The notes beneath the pieces are model-generated. The model worked only from the letters and a program-made list of their open reading frames with translations, was not told where the DNA came from and did not search any database. From NCBI GenBank assembly GCA_002683215.1, contig NYSY01000090.1, positions 1 through 39,514 on the forward strand: DNA of 39,514 bases, in the 5' to 3' direction. The DNA is from Planctomycetaceae bacterium (GTDB lineage Bacteria > Planctomycetota > Phycisphaerae > Phycisphaerales > SM1A02). The position numbers were made by a program, and so were the translations under genes. Position 1 is the first letter of the stretch. Every line of letters starts with the position of its first letter. Below, piece after piece: positions 1 to 9,603 of the stretch.

Positions 1-28
1 AAACCGGACCGGAGGCGTCCCCGGAGGA

Positions 29-2728
29 TCAGTACTCGACCGTCACCTTCGAGGGTTCGGCGCCCGCTTCGTCGAAGAACAGCAGCTCGATCGGTCCGTC
101 CGCGGCGAGCACGACGGCGGGGATCGGCAGTTCGACCGAGTTGGCACCCCGGGTGGTCCGTCCACCCGGCTCACGGAGAGCGTACCCGCCGAGATCGAAG
201 CCGTTCATGCGGATGCGTCCTCGGGTCACACCCTCGATCCGCAGCCGGCCGGATCGTTCCGTTCCCGTCCGAGTGCCGGGAATCCGGACTTCACCGCGAA
301 TCCAGCGTGGTGCGCGATCATCCGCCGCCGAGGTCTCCACCCAGGAGCCGATGCGGGGATCCGGGGTGCTTTCCCAACGTCGGAGCCGCCACCCCGTCGC
401 GGGAACCACCTCTGCGACGACCTCGCTGATCGTCACCGTCGGTTCGTCGCCGTTCTCGGCGGCATGTTCGAGGCGGGCGATTCGAATGGTGTTGGAACCC
501 GACTTGAACGCCGAATCGTCCGCCGCGGACATGATCTCGCGGAGCCCATGGCGGCCGAAGATCCTGGTGGTGACGCCATTGATCACCACCGCCCCGGCCG
601 AACCGGTGCCTACCTCGAGAATCACCGGACTCTTGCGACGGTGGTTGAACTTGTATTCGATCGCTTCGTCCACGGTCCGCTCGCCGTCCGCGGCGTCCGG
701 GATGAACGCCGCAGTCTCGAACGGATCGATCGGGTCGATCTTGATGGTGGTGTCGGTGACACCCTTGAGCGGTTCGATGGCGACCAGGGCGCCGGGGCGA
801 TCGCCGTCACCGGGGTGGTGGATTCCGTCGACCGATCGGGAGGTGTGTCTGAGGAACATCGCGATCTCCCGGCCGCGGGATTTGGCCGGAATCGAGATCC
901 CGCCGTCCTCGATGTCCCTCACCCTGGCGCCGTCCACCCAGCAGTCGCCGTCACGGAGCCCACCGAGCAGGAGATAGCGGCTGGGTCGCTTCGAGGGGAC
1001 CGAAAGCGTACCGGTGAACCACGCGTGGGAGAGTCCGGAGCCGATCGAGGCGAGCCCGAGGTCTTCATCCACGGGCACGGATCGGGGGTGGTCGAGTGAT
1101 CGGCAGTCCGGCTCGGACCACGTCCGCCACTTCCGAACCATCCGGCGACCGGCACGGCTCGAGTCGTGCTCGAGGATGGGGGTTCTTGTTCCGTCGACGC
1201 CGATCCGGAACGGCTTCATGCCTTCCCGGGCGATCGCCGAGCCATCACGGAAGACGCGTGAGGCACCGATCACGATGCCGTCACCGTCGTCGAGGATCGT
1301 CCCGGACTGGATCTCGTTCAGGACCACCACCGTGAACCCCGCGTGCGACTCGACGATCGGGCCGGAGCCATCTCGGCGGGCCCGGGGCGCGGCCGTTGAA
1401 AGCGGACGCCCGTCGATGGAAAGGTCGACGGTCGCTCCCGCTGCGGCGGTGAGGACCAGCATTCGGCCACCGACGAGGGCCAATGGCATCGCGGAAGTCC
1501 AATCGAGCCGTCCACGCCCGGCGAGATCCGCGTCCGCCAGGGTCCAGGTCCAGTCCCGGTCTCCGAAGTCCGCGGTGATCCGACGCCCTGAACCATCGAT
1601 GACCGACGCGAATTCGAATCCGCCCTTTCGGAAGAAGAACGTCGCCGAACCGGCGCCGCCCGATCGGGGGACGGCGACCACACCGGGGGCCGGATCGTCC
1701 GGGTCGACGACCATCGGATGATCATCGGGATCGAGATCCGCGAGCACGCCACCGAAATCGCGTGTGAAACGGGCGATCATCGACATCGAATTCCCGATCT
1801 CGGTGGGGTCTCCGACCTCGTCGAGAAGGGGATGTGCGAACGCGTTCGGGGCGATGTCGCCCCAGGCATCGCGGCCCGCGGCACCCGCGGGGAGAACACC
1901 GTCGACGGCGTGGGCGACCATGGTCTGTGCACCGGCCGCCAGGGCGCGGACGGTTCGGTCGGCGAGTTCGCCGGGTGGCGGCATGGTCGCGGCCAGGCCG
2001 GGACGGCGGTACGCCGATTCCGCGGGACGTTCGATCGTGCAGATGCGGGGTTTGCCGGGTTGAAGTGACGACACCTGACGAAGATTCGAGAAGAGATCGT
2101 CCCAGCCGGACCAGGTCTCGATCGCCCCCTCGGTCTCCTGCCAGAAACCATTGGACGTCAGGATCGGAACCGTGATGCCTCGTTCCCGGGCGTACCGGAC
2201 CAGCTCGACGAGGTAGGCGTCGCCGGTGGCCTTGGATCCGCAGTTCCAGCCGTGCTCCACCTGAATCGCGACCAGAGGTCCGCCTTCGTCGCGATCACCC
2301 TGAAGGCCGACGATCTCTTCGGAGAGTCGACTGAACCACCGCGAGACCAGTTCGAGGAACGCGGGCGATCCGGTTCTGGGTTCCACGCCGGCTCGTTCAC
2401 CGATCCAGGTCGGGAGTCCACTGCCGTCGAACGGTGCGCCGATCGCGGGCCCGACCCGAAGCACCGCATGCAGGCCTGCTTCGTGTGCTTCCCGAAGGAA
2501 ACGCCCGACATCGAGTCGACCCTCGAAGTCGAAACGTCCGGCCGTCGGTTCGTGGAGGAACCACGGACAGGATGCGACGACGGTGTTGAAACCGAGCCGG
2601 GCCATGGAATCCAGGCGGTCGGATCGGTCATGTTCCGCCTGCATGACGTACTCGAGGCCACCGCCGAACAAGGTCGTACGGCGTCCGGAGACGAGGAAGC
2701 TGCGGCCGTCGAAAGTGATTGGAGGCAT
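29..2728 (-). CDS. Glycoside hydrolase family 35-like (beta-galactosidase-type) protein
   Basis: ORF 29..2947; ATG at 2728 (MPPITFDGRSFLVSGRRTTLFGGGLEYV) preferred. N-terminal TIM-barrel pattern LGFNTVVASCPWFLHEPTAGRFDFEGRLDVGRFLREAHEAGLHAVLRVGP is GH35-like. Confidence 0.75.
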   Translation of the reverse strand: MPPITFDGRSFLVSGRRTTLFGGGLEYVMQAEHDRSDRLDSMARLGFNTVVASCPWFLHEPTAGRFDFEGRLDVGRFLREAHEAGLHAVLRVGPAIGAPFDGSGLPTWIGERAGVEPRTGSPAFLELVSRWFSRLSEEIVGLQGDRDEGGPLVAIQVEHGWNCGSKATGDAYLVELVRYARERGITVPILTSNGFWQETEGAIETWSGWDDLFSNLRQVSSLQPGKPRICTIERPAESAYRRPGLAATMPPPGELADRTVRALAAGAQTMVAHAVDGVLPAGAAGRDAWGDIAPNAFAHPLLDEVGDPTEIGNSMSMIARFTRDFGGVLADLDPDDHPMVVDPDDPAPGVVAVPRSGGAGSATFFFRKGGFEFASVIDGSGRRITADFGDRDWTWTLADADLAGRGRLDWTSAMPLALVGGRMLVLTAAAGATVDLSIDGRPLSTAAPRARRDGSGPIVESHAGFTVVVLNEIQSGTILDDGDGIVIGASRVFRDGSAIAREGMKPFRIGVDGTRTPILEHDSSRAGRRMVRKWRTWSEPDCRSLDHPRSVPVDEDLGLASIGSGLSHAWFTGTLSVPSKRPSRYLLLGGLRDGDCWVDGARVRDIEDGGISIPAKSRGREIAMFLRHTSRSVDGIHHPGDGDRPGALVAIEPLKGVTDTTIKIDPIDPFETAAFIPDAADGERTVDEAIEYKFNHRRKSPVILEVGTGSAGAVVINGVTTRIFGRHGLREIMSAADDSAFKSGSNTIRIARLEHAAENGDEPTVTISEVVAEVVPATGWRLRRWESTPDPRIGSWVETSAADDRAPRWIRGEVRIPGTRTGTERSGRLRIEGVTRGRIRMNGFDLGGYALREPGGRTTRGANSVELPIPAVVLAADGPIELLFFDEAGAEPSKVTVEY

Positions 2729-3003
2729 GTTTCTCTCTTCGAAAGAACTGAACGAGGGAGGCGAAGCATTCCCGAATCCGTCGTAATCGGCCCTGAACCG
2801 ACCCTCCAGGTACGTCTGATCGCCCCCGGAGGGTCGCACATTCGCGTACCTTCCCGTCTTTCGACCTCGTGAGCCCGGAAAATCAGACGCTCGGCCGGTC
2901 CTCCCGCCCGGGATTTGAAACCGATTCCGACTCATCCGAGAACCCAAACGGCGATCGCCGGTTCACCCGACCTCCCGTCTTTCGCCGCTTCCGGAATCCA
3001 TGC

Positions 3004-4734
3004 ATGTCGATCCCATTCCCGCCGCTTCGTTGTTCGGTCCTCGCCGGACTCGCTTTCACGGGCTGCGCCGAGCAGATCCGGCAGGTCGACATTCGGACCG
3101 ACGATCTCGTCGAGTCACGGAACGCGGTCCTCGCCAGTCGCGACACGCCGCCACCCGCCCTCGAGGTCGAAGACTACCCCGAGGGGGACCCCTTCCCCGC
3201 GGACACCGACGCGGTCAACGATCCGGCGACCCGGGATCCCACGGCGGAACAACTGGGTTTCACCGGTCGGAACGAAACCGAGAATGAAGCCGAAGCGATC
3301 ATCGCGCGGATCCGACGTCAGGGCGAGACCCCGGAAGGCGCCGAATCCATGACGATCGAAACCGCGATCGCCTTCGCCCAGGTGAACGCCACCGAGTACA
3401 CGGGTGCCGAAGAGACCTACCTCCTGACCGCGCTTTCCCTCATCGTTCAGGAGCACTTCTTCGAGCCGGGATTCTTCAACGAGACGACGGTCAACGCCGG
3501 CCAGGGGATCAGCACGCGGTACGAGACGGCGCTCCGAGTGGCCAATGATTTCGGTGTTCGCCAGCGACTCCCGTACGGCGGCGAGGTCACCGCCAGGTTT
3601 CTCGCCGGATTGACCCGGAACCTCGACGACGCGGCGAACGAAGGACGACAGGATGCCGCGGTCGTGATCGAAGGACGAATCCCCCTGCTCCGCGGGGCGG
3701 GCATGGCCGCCCGGGAGAATCTGGTGCAGGCCCAGCGCAATCTGGTCTATGCATCCCGCTCGTTCGAAGCGTTCCGCCGCGACTTCTACGTCTCGATCGT
3801 CACCGACTACCTCGATCTCGTGCTGCAGCTTCAGGCGATCTCGAACGCCGAAGGCGCACTCGCCTTGAACCGACAGATCGAGGAACGAGAAGCGGCGCTC
3901 GTCGCCGCGGGCAGACAGGAACCCTTCCAGGCCGACCTCGCCCGGCAGGAGACCCTCTTCGCGCTCGACGATCTCGCCGGACAGCAGGAGGCGTATCGAC
4001 TCGCGCTCGATCGCTTCAAGGTCCGGATCGGCATGGACCCGGAGCGAGCGATCGTCATCACGCCGGTCGAACTCCAGCTCCCCACCCCGAAGGTGAATCC
4101 CGACCAGGCGGTCCAGTACGCGATGGAGTACCGACTGGACCTGCAGACCGATCGGGATCAACTCGAAGACTCTCGTCGACAGATCGATCTGGCCGAGAAC
4201 GGAATGCTTCCGGATCTCGATCTTCGCGGCGACGTCCGAGTCGGTGGCGAAGGCGTGGTCCGGGGCATCGACCTGAATCTCGGTGACACCCGGGCGAGTG
4301 GCGGCATCTTCCTCAGCCTCCCGCTCGATCGCGTGGACGAGTCCGTCGCGTTGCGACAGGCCCAGGTCAGATTCGCCCAGGATGAAAGGGTGTACGGAAA
4401 ATCGCTTGACGACGCCGCGGTCGCGGTTCGGCAGGCGATCCGCCAGATCGACCGCGCCCAGTTCTCCCTGGTGCTCCAGGAGCGGAACATCGAGATCGCG
4501 AGGAACCGGATCGCCTCGATCGACGCCGCACCAGCGCGAGCCACCGCCCGCGACCGGACCACCGCGGTTTCGGGTCTTCGGGATGCGGAGGATCGCCGGG
4601 ACACCGCCAAGCGGAATCTCCAGGTGGCGATCCTCAACTATCTGAACGCCGCGGGAGTCCTGCGGGTGACGCCGGAAGGCCGGCTTCAGCCGCTGCCCGG
4701 CATGCCGGTCGGCGAAGTCATCGGTCGGCGCTGA
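3004..4734 (+). CDS. TolC-like outer-membrane efflux protein, putative lipoprotein
   Basis: In ORF 2869..4734; ATG 3004 gives MSIPFPPLRCSVLAGLAFTGC (lipoprotein-like signal). Long helical regions with Gln/Arg/Asp heptads and LDLVLQLQAISNAEGAL resemble OEP/TolC family. Confidence 0.75.
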   Translation: MSIPFPPLRCSVLAGLAFTGCAEQIRQVDIRTDDLVESRNAVLASRDTPPPALEVEDYPEGDPFPADTDAVNDPATRDPTAEQLGFTGRNETENEAEAIIARIRRQGETPEGAESMTIETAIAFAQVNATEYTGAEETYLLTALSLIVQEHFFEPGFFNETTVNAGQGISTRYETALRVANDFGVRQRLPYGGEVTARFLAGLTRNLDDAANEGRQDAAVVIEGRIPLLRGAGMAARENLVQAQRNLVYASRSFEAFRRDFYVSIVTDYLDLVLQLQAISNAEGALALNRQIEEREAALVAAGRQEPFQADLARQETLFALDDLAGQQEAYRLALDRFKVRIGMDPERAIVITPVELQLPTPKVNPDQAVQYAMEYRLDLQTDRDQLEDSRRQIDLAENGMLPDLDLRGDVRVGGEGVVRGIDLNLGDTRASGGIFLSLPLDRVDESVALRQAQVRFAQDERVYGKSLDDAAVAVRQAIRQIDRAQFSLVLQERNIEIARNRIASIDAAPARATARDRTTAVSGLRDAEDRRDTAKRNLQVAILNYLNAAGVLRVTPEGRLQPLPGMPVGEVIGRR

Positions 4735-7339
4735 TCTTCACTTCGGTCGCAACCGTGTCGTCGATCCGATCGGATTCGAAGGGTTCGAGTTCCTTCGCCG
4801 TCCACGGCTGGACCCGGCCCTCGGTGTCCGCCCGGACTTTCGCCACGAATTCAGGGGTCACCGGTTCGGCATCGTTGTCCCACGCCTGCCGGATGTAGGT
4901 CATCACCGCCGCGAGATCGACGTCGCTTCCGAACGGCGCCGCGGGCATCGCCTGGTTGTAGACCCGGCCGTCGACGCGGATTCTCCCCTGCAGTCCGTGG
5001 AGCAGGATGCGCGCGAGCCGCTCCGGATCACCGGTGACGAACCGGCTGTTCGTGAGCGGGGGGTAGACGGGTGGCAGTCCCTTGCCGCTCGGCTGGTGGC
5101 ACGTCATGCAATGACCGTAGAGACGACGACCTCGGGTCAGAAGACCATCCGCCGACGTGTCGACGTCCGCCTTCTTCGAAGCACCCGGACGCCCGACCCA
5201 GCGGAGCGTCGGATCGATCGAACGGGCGGCCTCGACGATTCGGGGGTCACAATCATCCGGCGTGGCGCTCAACACGTCGTCCCAACCCACCGGACTCCCG
5301 AGCAGCATGATCGGCTTGGGCTTTCTGGAATCCGGCCGCGTTCGTTCCGCGATCCGATCAAGTAGGAGAAGGCTGGTCGCGGGCGCAGACGAGCGAAGAT
5401 CGGAAGCGAAGGTGACAAGCCCGGTCACGGCATCCGGACGACGAGCGGCGAGCACGCTGTCCGCAAGCTCCCGAAGCACCTGTCGCTGCGCTGCGCCTGC
5501 GCGTCCGAGCCAGTGCTCGTTCCGGGGATCGCCGGGACCGAGCAGCATGTCGACCTCTCGACCCGCGAGGCCGGTCATGACCGCCTTCCGAATCGCGGAG
5601 TCCTCGGCGTCGCGTTCGAGCACCGCGTCGAACATGGGAAGCGCGTATTCCGTCGGAAGTTCACCGATCGACAGCACCGCCTGCATCCGGACACGAGGGT
5701 GGGCGTCGAGCGCGAGGGCCGCGAGCGGCCCCGTGGCGGTCGCCGGTGGCATCGACTCGGCGATTCGCGCGGCATGTTCACGGATGATCGGATCGCCATC
5801 TCCGACGAGACCACCGAGCAGGGTGGATTCGACCGCTCCGATTCCATCGAGGGTCCACATGGCGTGCAGCCGGCTCGCGATCGTCCGGTCGGCATCGAAT
5901 GCGATGTCCCGGAGCATCGAAGCCACCTCGATCGCACGCCGCTCGACCAGGATTCGTTGTGCCGTGTCCCGACGCGAACCGTTCGGATCGGTGTCGAGAA
6001 CGCCGACGAGCTCGCGATCCGACATCGATGCGATCGGCATGTTGTCGATCGATTCGGGCGCATCTTCGTCCATCACCCTCCAGATCCGTCCCATCCCGAT
6101 CGGACTCGCGAGACCGCGGGCCTCGACCTGCTTTCGAAGCCACGACGTCATGTAGATCCGATGCTGGACCACCCCGCGGGCGAAGTCGACCACGTAGAGA
6201 CCACCGTCCGGCCCGGTGAGAAGGTTCACCGGCCGGAACCGTTCGTCGGTCGACGCGAGGAACTCCTTCTTCTCGTACACCGGCGATGCGACCGGCACGC
6301 CGTCGCGGTCGACCAGGTCGTATCGCTTGACGAGGTTGCCCGCCGTCTCGCACACGAAGGCGTCTCCGTAGGCGCCGTCGATCATGGTTCCCCGAAAGAT
6401 CTCCGGTCCGCAGGCGGCGGTGAACGACTGGAGCGTTCCATCCTTGCGCAGAGTCCGGTTCTGGTAACCGCGATTCACGCCCGGGTTGATGCGGACCGGC
6501 CAGGTCGATCGGTCGGACGCCACGCGACGCGGCACGCCGGGAAGACCACTCGCCCCGGGATTGCGCGACGCGTAGTGCTTCGGAATCGCATCGCCGATCA
6601 GCGGATCGGAATTGGGCGAATAGAAGAGTCGGCCGAGATCGTCGCGGGCGACGCCCCACTGGCCATGTCGCGGAACTTCACGGGTATCGACCTCGAGATC
6701 ACCGTCGCGACCTTCGCGAAGTCGGAATGACTGGTGGTGCTGCGACGTCTCGTAGAAGTTGTCGATCCCGTACCGAAGACCGTTCCCGGCATGCTCGGGG
6801 TTCTCGATGCCCGCGAAACCCGAGACCAGGATCTGCGTGTCGTCGGCACGTCCGTCGCCATCGAGGTCGCGGCAGTAGACGAGGTTGGGAGGTTCGATCA
6901 CCAGCAATCCGTCGAAGGCGGGGGCGATTCCCCGTGGGAGCACGAGGTGATCGAGAAAGACTTCGGCGTCGTCCATCACGCCGTCACCGTCGCGATCGCG
7001 AAGCTTCACCACCCGACCGACGGGTTCCTCTTCACCGTCGCCGTCCGCATTGGGCATGTAGCCGCGCATCTCGACCACCCAGAGATCTCCGTTCCCGTCG
7101 AAGGCGATCTGCACGGGATCGCCGATCAGCGGTTCGGTCGCGATCAGATCGATCCGATGCCCCGGCTGAAGCTGGAACGCCTCCATCGCCGATTCGGGCG
7201 TGAGTGGCGGTGATGGCGGCAGCACCCACGCTTCCGGAAGCGGTCGCTGGGTCTCTCCCGATCGATCACCGTTCTGCGCGAGGGCGGAGGTGATCGGAAA
7301 CAGGATCGAGATCAGTCGAAGCAAGGTGGTTCGGGCCAT
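4718..7339 (-). CDS. PVC-type membrane-bound dehydrogenase with HEAT-like repeats and C-terminal cytochrome c domain
   Basis: ORF 4718..7678; ATG 7339 gives signal peptide MARTTLLRLISILFPITSALAQ. Propeller motif AFDGNGDLWVVEMRGYMPN, HEAT-like middle, heme motif CMTCH followed by PPLTNSRFVTGDPERLARILLHGLQG. Confidence 0.88.
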   Translation of the reverse strand: MARTTLLRLISILFPITSALAQNGDRSGETQRPLPEAWVLPPSPPLTPESAMEAFQLQPGHRIDLIATEPLIGDPVQIAFDGNGDLWVVEMRGYMPNADGDGEEEPVGRVVKLRDRDGDGVMDDAEVFLDHLVLPRGIAPAFDGLLVIEPPNLVYCRDLDGDGRADDTQILVSGFAGIENPEHAGNGLRYGIDNFYETSQHHQSFRLREGRDGDLEVDTREVPRHGQWGVARDDLGRLFYSPNSDPLIGDAIPKHYASRNPGASGLPGVPRRVASDRSTWPVRINPGVNRGYQNRTLRKDGTLQSFTAACGPEIFRGTMIDGAYGDAFVCETAGNLVKRYDLVDRDGVPVASPVYEKKEFLASTDERFRPVNLLTGPDGGLYVVDFARGVVQHRIYMTSWLRKQVEARGLASPIGMGRIWRVMDEDAPESIDNMPIASMSDRELVGVLDTDPNGSRRDTAQRILVERRAIEVASMLRDIAFDADRTIASRLHAMWTLDGIGAVESTLLGGLVGDGDPIIREHAARIAESMPPATATGPLAALALDAHPRVRMQAVLSIGELPTEYALPMFDAVLERDAEDSAIRKAVMTGLAGREVDMLLGPGDPRNEHWLGRAGAAQRQVLRELADSVLAARRPDAVTGLVTFASDLRSSAPATSLLLLDRIAERTRPDSRKPKPIMLLGSPVGWDDVLSATPDDCDPRIVEAARSIDPTLRWVGRPGASKKADVDTSADGLLTRGRRLYGHCMTCHQPSGKGLPPVYPPLTNSRFVTGDPERLARILLHGLQGRIRVDGRVYNQAMPAAPFGSDVDLAAVMTYIRQAWDNDAEPVTPEFVAKVRADTEGRVQPWTAKELEPFESDRIDDTVATEVKISADR

Positions 7340-7427
7340 GTGAAGAGTGTAGGAGTCGAGGCGTCCGACATGAAATCGAAACTCGGATCGATGCCGTCCA
7401 TCCGGCCCTGACGGGTATGCTCGCGGC

Positions 7428-8648
7428 ATGCGATCCCACCTTCTCGTCGATGCATGTCGCCTCCTAGGAACCCTGGTGGTCTCGACCACGGTTTCAGCAC
7501 AGGAGATCACCACCGAGGTCCCACCACCGTGGTGGAGCGGGGTCGAGATGAAAGCGTTGGTCCCTGCTCCGAGGACGCCAGGCGGCGATCCCGAGGGCTG
7601 GTCCGTCGTCGGAGGGCCCGTCCAGTTCGAATTCACGACCGGGCCGGACGGTGATCTCGAGATCAAGGGATCGGGCAACGCACCAAGAAACGGGTTCCTC
7701 GCGAGTGATCGGGACTACGGCGACTTTCTCGTCGAGTTCGAGGTCATGATCGCCCGAAACGGTGGGAATTCCGGTTTCCAGATCCGAAGCACCGCGGATG
7801 AAGGGCGAATGGTCGGTTACCAGATCGAGATCGATCCTTCCGAGCGATCATGGTCGACGGGCTTGTACGACGAAGGTCGGCGCGGATGGCTGGCGACCCT
7901 CGAGGACAACGCCACCGCCCGGGATGCATTCGTACCCGGCAAGTGGAACACGATCCGGATTCTCGCGATCGGTCCGAGAATCCGGACCTGGATCAACGAG
8001 GTTCCCGCCATCGATCATCTCGACTTCATGGATCGATCCGGACGATTCGGATTCCAGGTCCACTCGGGACGATGTGACGTCCGTTGGCGAAGGATCCGGC
8101 TCGCCGACTTCGGGATTCCGAAGACGGAGTCGATGCTGGATGCGGCGTCCCCCTGGAGTTTCGACATCGACCCGGAACAGAGCGTCCGACAGGATGAGAC
8201 GGGGATCCACTTCGACGCCGCCACGGGTGGGGCCATCACCACGAAGACGTCGATCCCCGACTTCCCGCTGGTGCTCGATCTCGAAGCGACGATGGCGAAG
8301 GGATTGATGCTGATCCAGTTGGGCGACATGCGGACCGGACCGGGTTACGGCATCCGGATTCCGGGGCCGATCGGCGAGGATGGGAAGCCCGGATCCATCC
8401 GGATCCTGCGGGATCTCGACCGAATGCGGGTACTGGTCGACGACGTTCCCCTGATCCCGGGCCCGCCGGATCTGGATGGACCACTGTCGCTGAGAATCGG
8501 CACCGTGCCGGGCACCACCGCGACGATCACCCGCGCGGAGCTCGATGTCCCCCCGGCCATGGAAATGGAAGCGATCCGGATCTCGCGATCGAAACCGATC
8601 GTGAGGCGGGATGAGGATGCCGTTGAAAGCGACGAGGTTTCGAAGTGA
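7428..8648 (+). CDS. Secreted 3-keto-disaccharide hydrolase / DUF1080-domain protein
   Basis: Signal peptide MRSHLLVDACRLLGTLVVSTTVSAQ; NGGNSGFQIRS, GYQIEIDPSERSWSTGLYDEGRRGWL and WNTIRILAIGPRIRTWINEVPAIDHLD are DUF1080 signatures. Confidence 0.85.
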   Translation: MRSHLLVDACRLLGTLVVSTTVSAQEITTEVPPPWWSGVEMKALVPAPRTPGGDPEGWSVVGGPVQFEFTTGPDGDLEIKGSGNAPRNGFLASDRDYGDFLVEFEVMIARNGGNSGFQIRSTADEGRMVGYQIEIDPSERSWSTGLYDEGRRGWLATLEDNATARDAFVPGKWNTIRILAIGPRIRTWINEVPAIDHLDFMDRSGRFGFQVHSGRCDVRWRRIRLADFGIPKTESMLDAASPWSFDIDPEQSVRQDETGIHFDAATGGAITTKTSIPDFPLVLDLEATMAKGLMLIQLGDMRTGPGYGIRIPGPIGEDGKPGSIRILRDLDRMRVLVDDVPLIPGPPDLDGPLSLRIGTVPGTTATITRAELDVPPAMEMEAIRISRSKPIVRRDEDAVESDEVSK

Positions 8649-8649
8649 T

Positions 8650-9582
8650 TCAGCCCGCGATCCGAGGCCATTCGACCCGGTCCGCACCAACCACCCGATC
8701 ACGCCCCGTCTCCTTCGCCCGGTAGAGCGCTCGGTCCGCCGCGGCGATGAGCTTCTCGGGCGTCGGGTCGCCGTCGATGCATCCGAGATCCGCCACGCCG
8801 AACGACGCCGAGATCCGGATTCCCGGCCGATCCGGCCAGTTGATCTCGCTGATCCGGGCCCGATGACGCTCCGCGACGCCCATCGTCTCGACGAGATCCG
8901 TTCCCGGCGCGATCAGGGCGAACTCCTCACCGCCGTACCGGCATGCGACATCGGGTGATCGTCCACCCGCGAGCACGGCGGCGGCGCGTTCGAGCACTTC
9001 GTCTCCGAACGGATGTCCGTGGGTGTCGTTCAGACTCTTGAATCGATCCAGATCGCAGAGGACCAGGGAAAGCGGCTTCTTGTAACGAACCGAGGTGGCG
9101 ACTTCCGCCGCGAGCCGGTCGTCGAGGTACGCGCGATTCCAGAGCCCGGTGAGGCCATCGAGCTGTGCCCGCTGGGCGAGCATCCTGACCAGTCGCTGCA
9201 TCCGCAACGCGGATCGGACCCTCGCCTTGAGCTCGCCCACGTCGAACGGTTTTCCGACGAAGTCCACCGCACCGAGGTCGAGACCTCGGACTCGATCCAT
9301 CGTCTCGTTGCTCGCGGAGACGAATATCACCGCGATGTCTCGGGTCAGAGGGTCGGCCTTGAGCCGTGCCAGCACCTCGAAACCGTCGAGATCCTCGAGC
9401 TCGATGTCCAGCAGGATGACCTCGGGTTGAAGATTTCGAGCGGCCCGGATCCCCTCGGTCGCGTTGTGGACGGAATGGAGATCGATCCGCTCGTGACGAA
9501 GTCTCGCCCGAAGAAGGCGGTGAACGAGATCCGAATCATCGATCGCGAGCACCCGCGGTCGTTTCGGTTCATCGTGCGTCAT
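8650..9582 (-). CDS. Response regulator with GGDEF diguanylate cyclase output domain (PleD/WspR-like)
   Basis: REC domain (LAIDDSD, LLDIELEDLDGFEVL, FVSAS, GKPFD) then GGDEF domain with RYGGEEF and RSPD I-site. SD-like GGAG upstream. Confidence 0.93.
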   Translation of the reverse strand: MTHDEPKRPRVLAIDDSDLVHRLLRARLRHERIDLHSVHNATEGIRAARNLQPEVILLDIELEDLDGFEVLARLKADPLTRDIAVIFVSASNETMDRVRGLDLGAVDFVGKPFDVGELKARVRSALRMQRLVRMLAQRAQLDGLTGLWNRAYLDDRLAAEVATSVRYKKPLSLVLCDLDRFKSLNDTHGHPFGDEVLERAAAVLAGGRSPDVACRYGGEEFALIAPGTDLVETMGVAERHRARISEINWPDRPGIRISASFGVADLGCIDGDPTPEKLIAAADRALYRAKETGRDRVVGADRVEWPRIAG

Positions 9583-9603
9583 ACCGGCTCCGTCTGGGAT
9601 CGT

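Noticed and set aside
5513-6730. 405-aa plus-strand ORF opposite the cytochrome gene
   Set aside because: Antisense to a recognised cytochrome dehydrogenase; no domain evidence.
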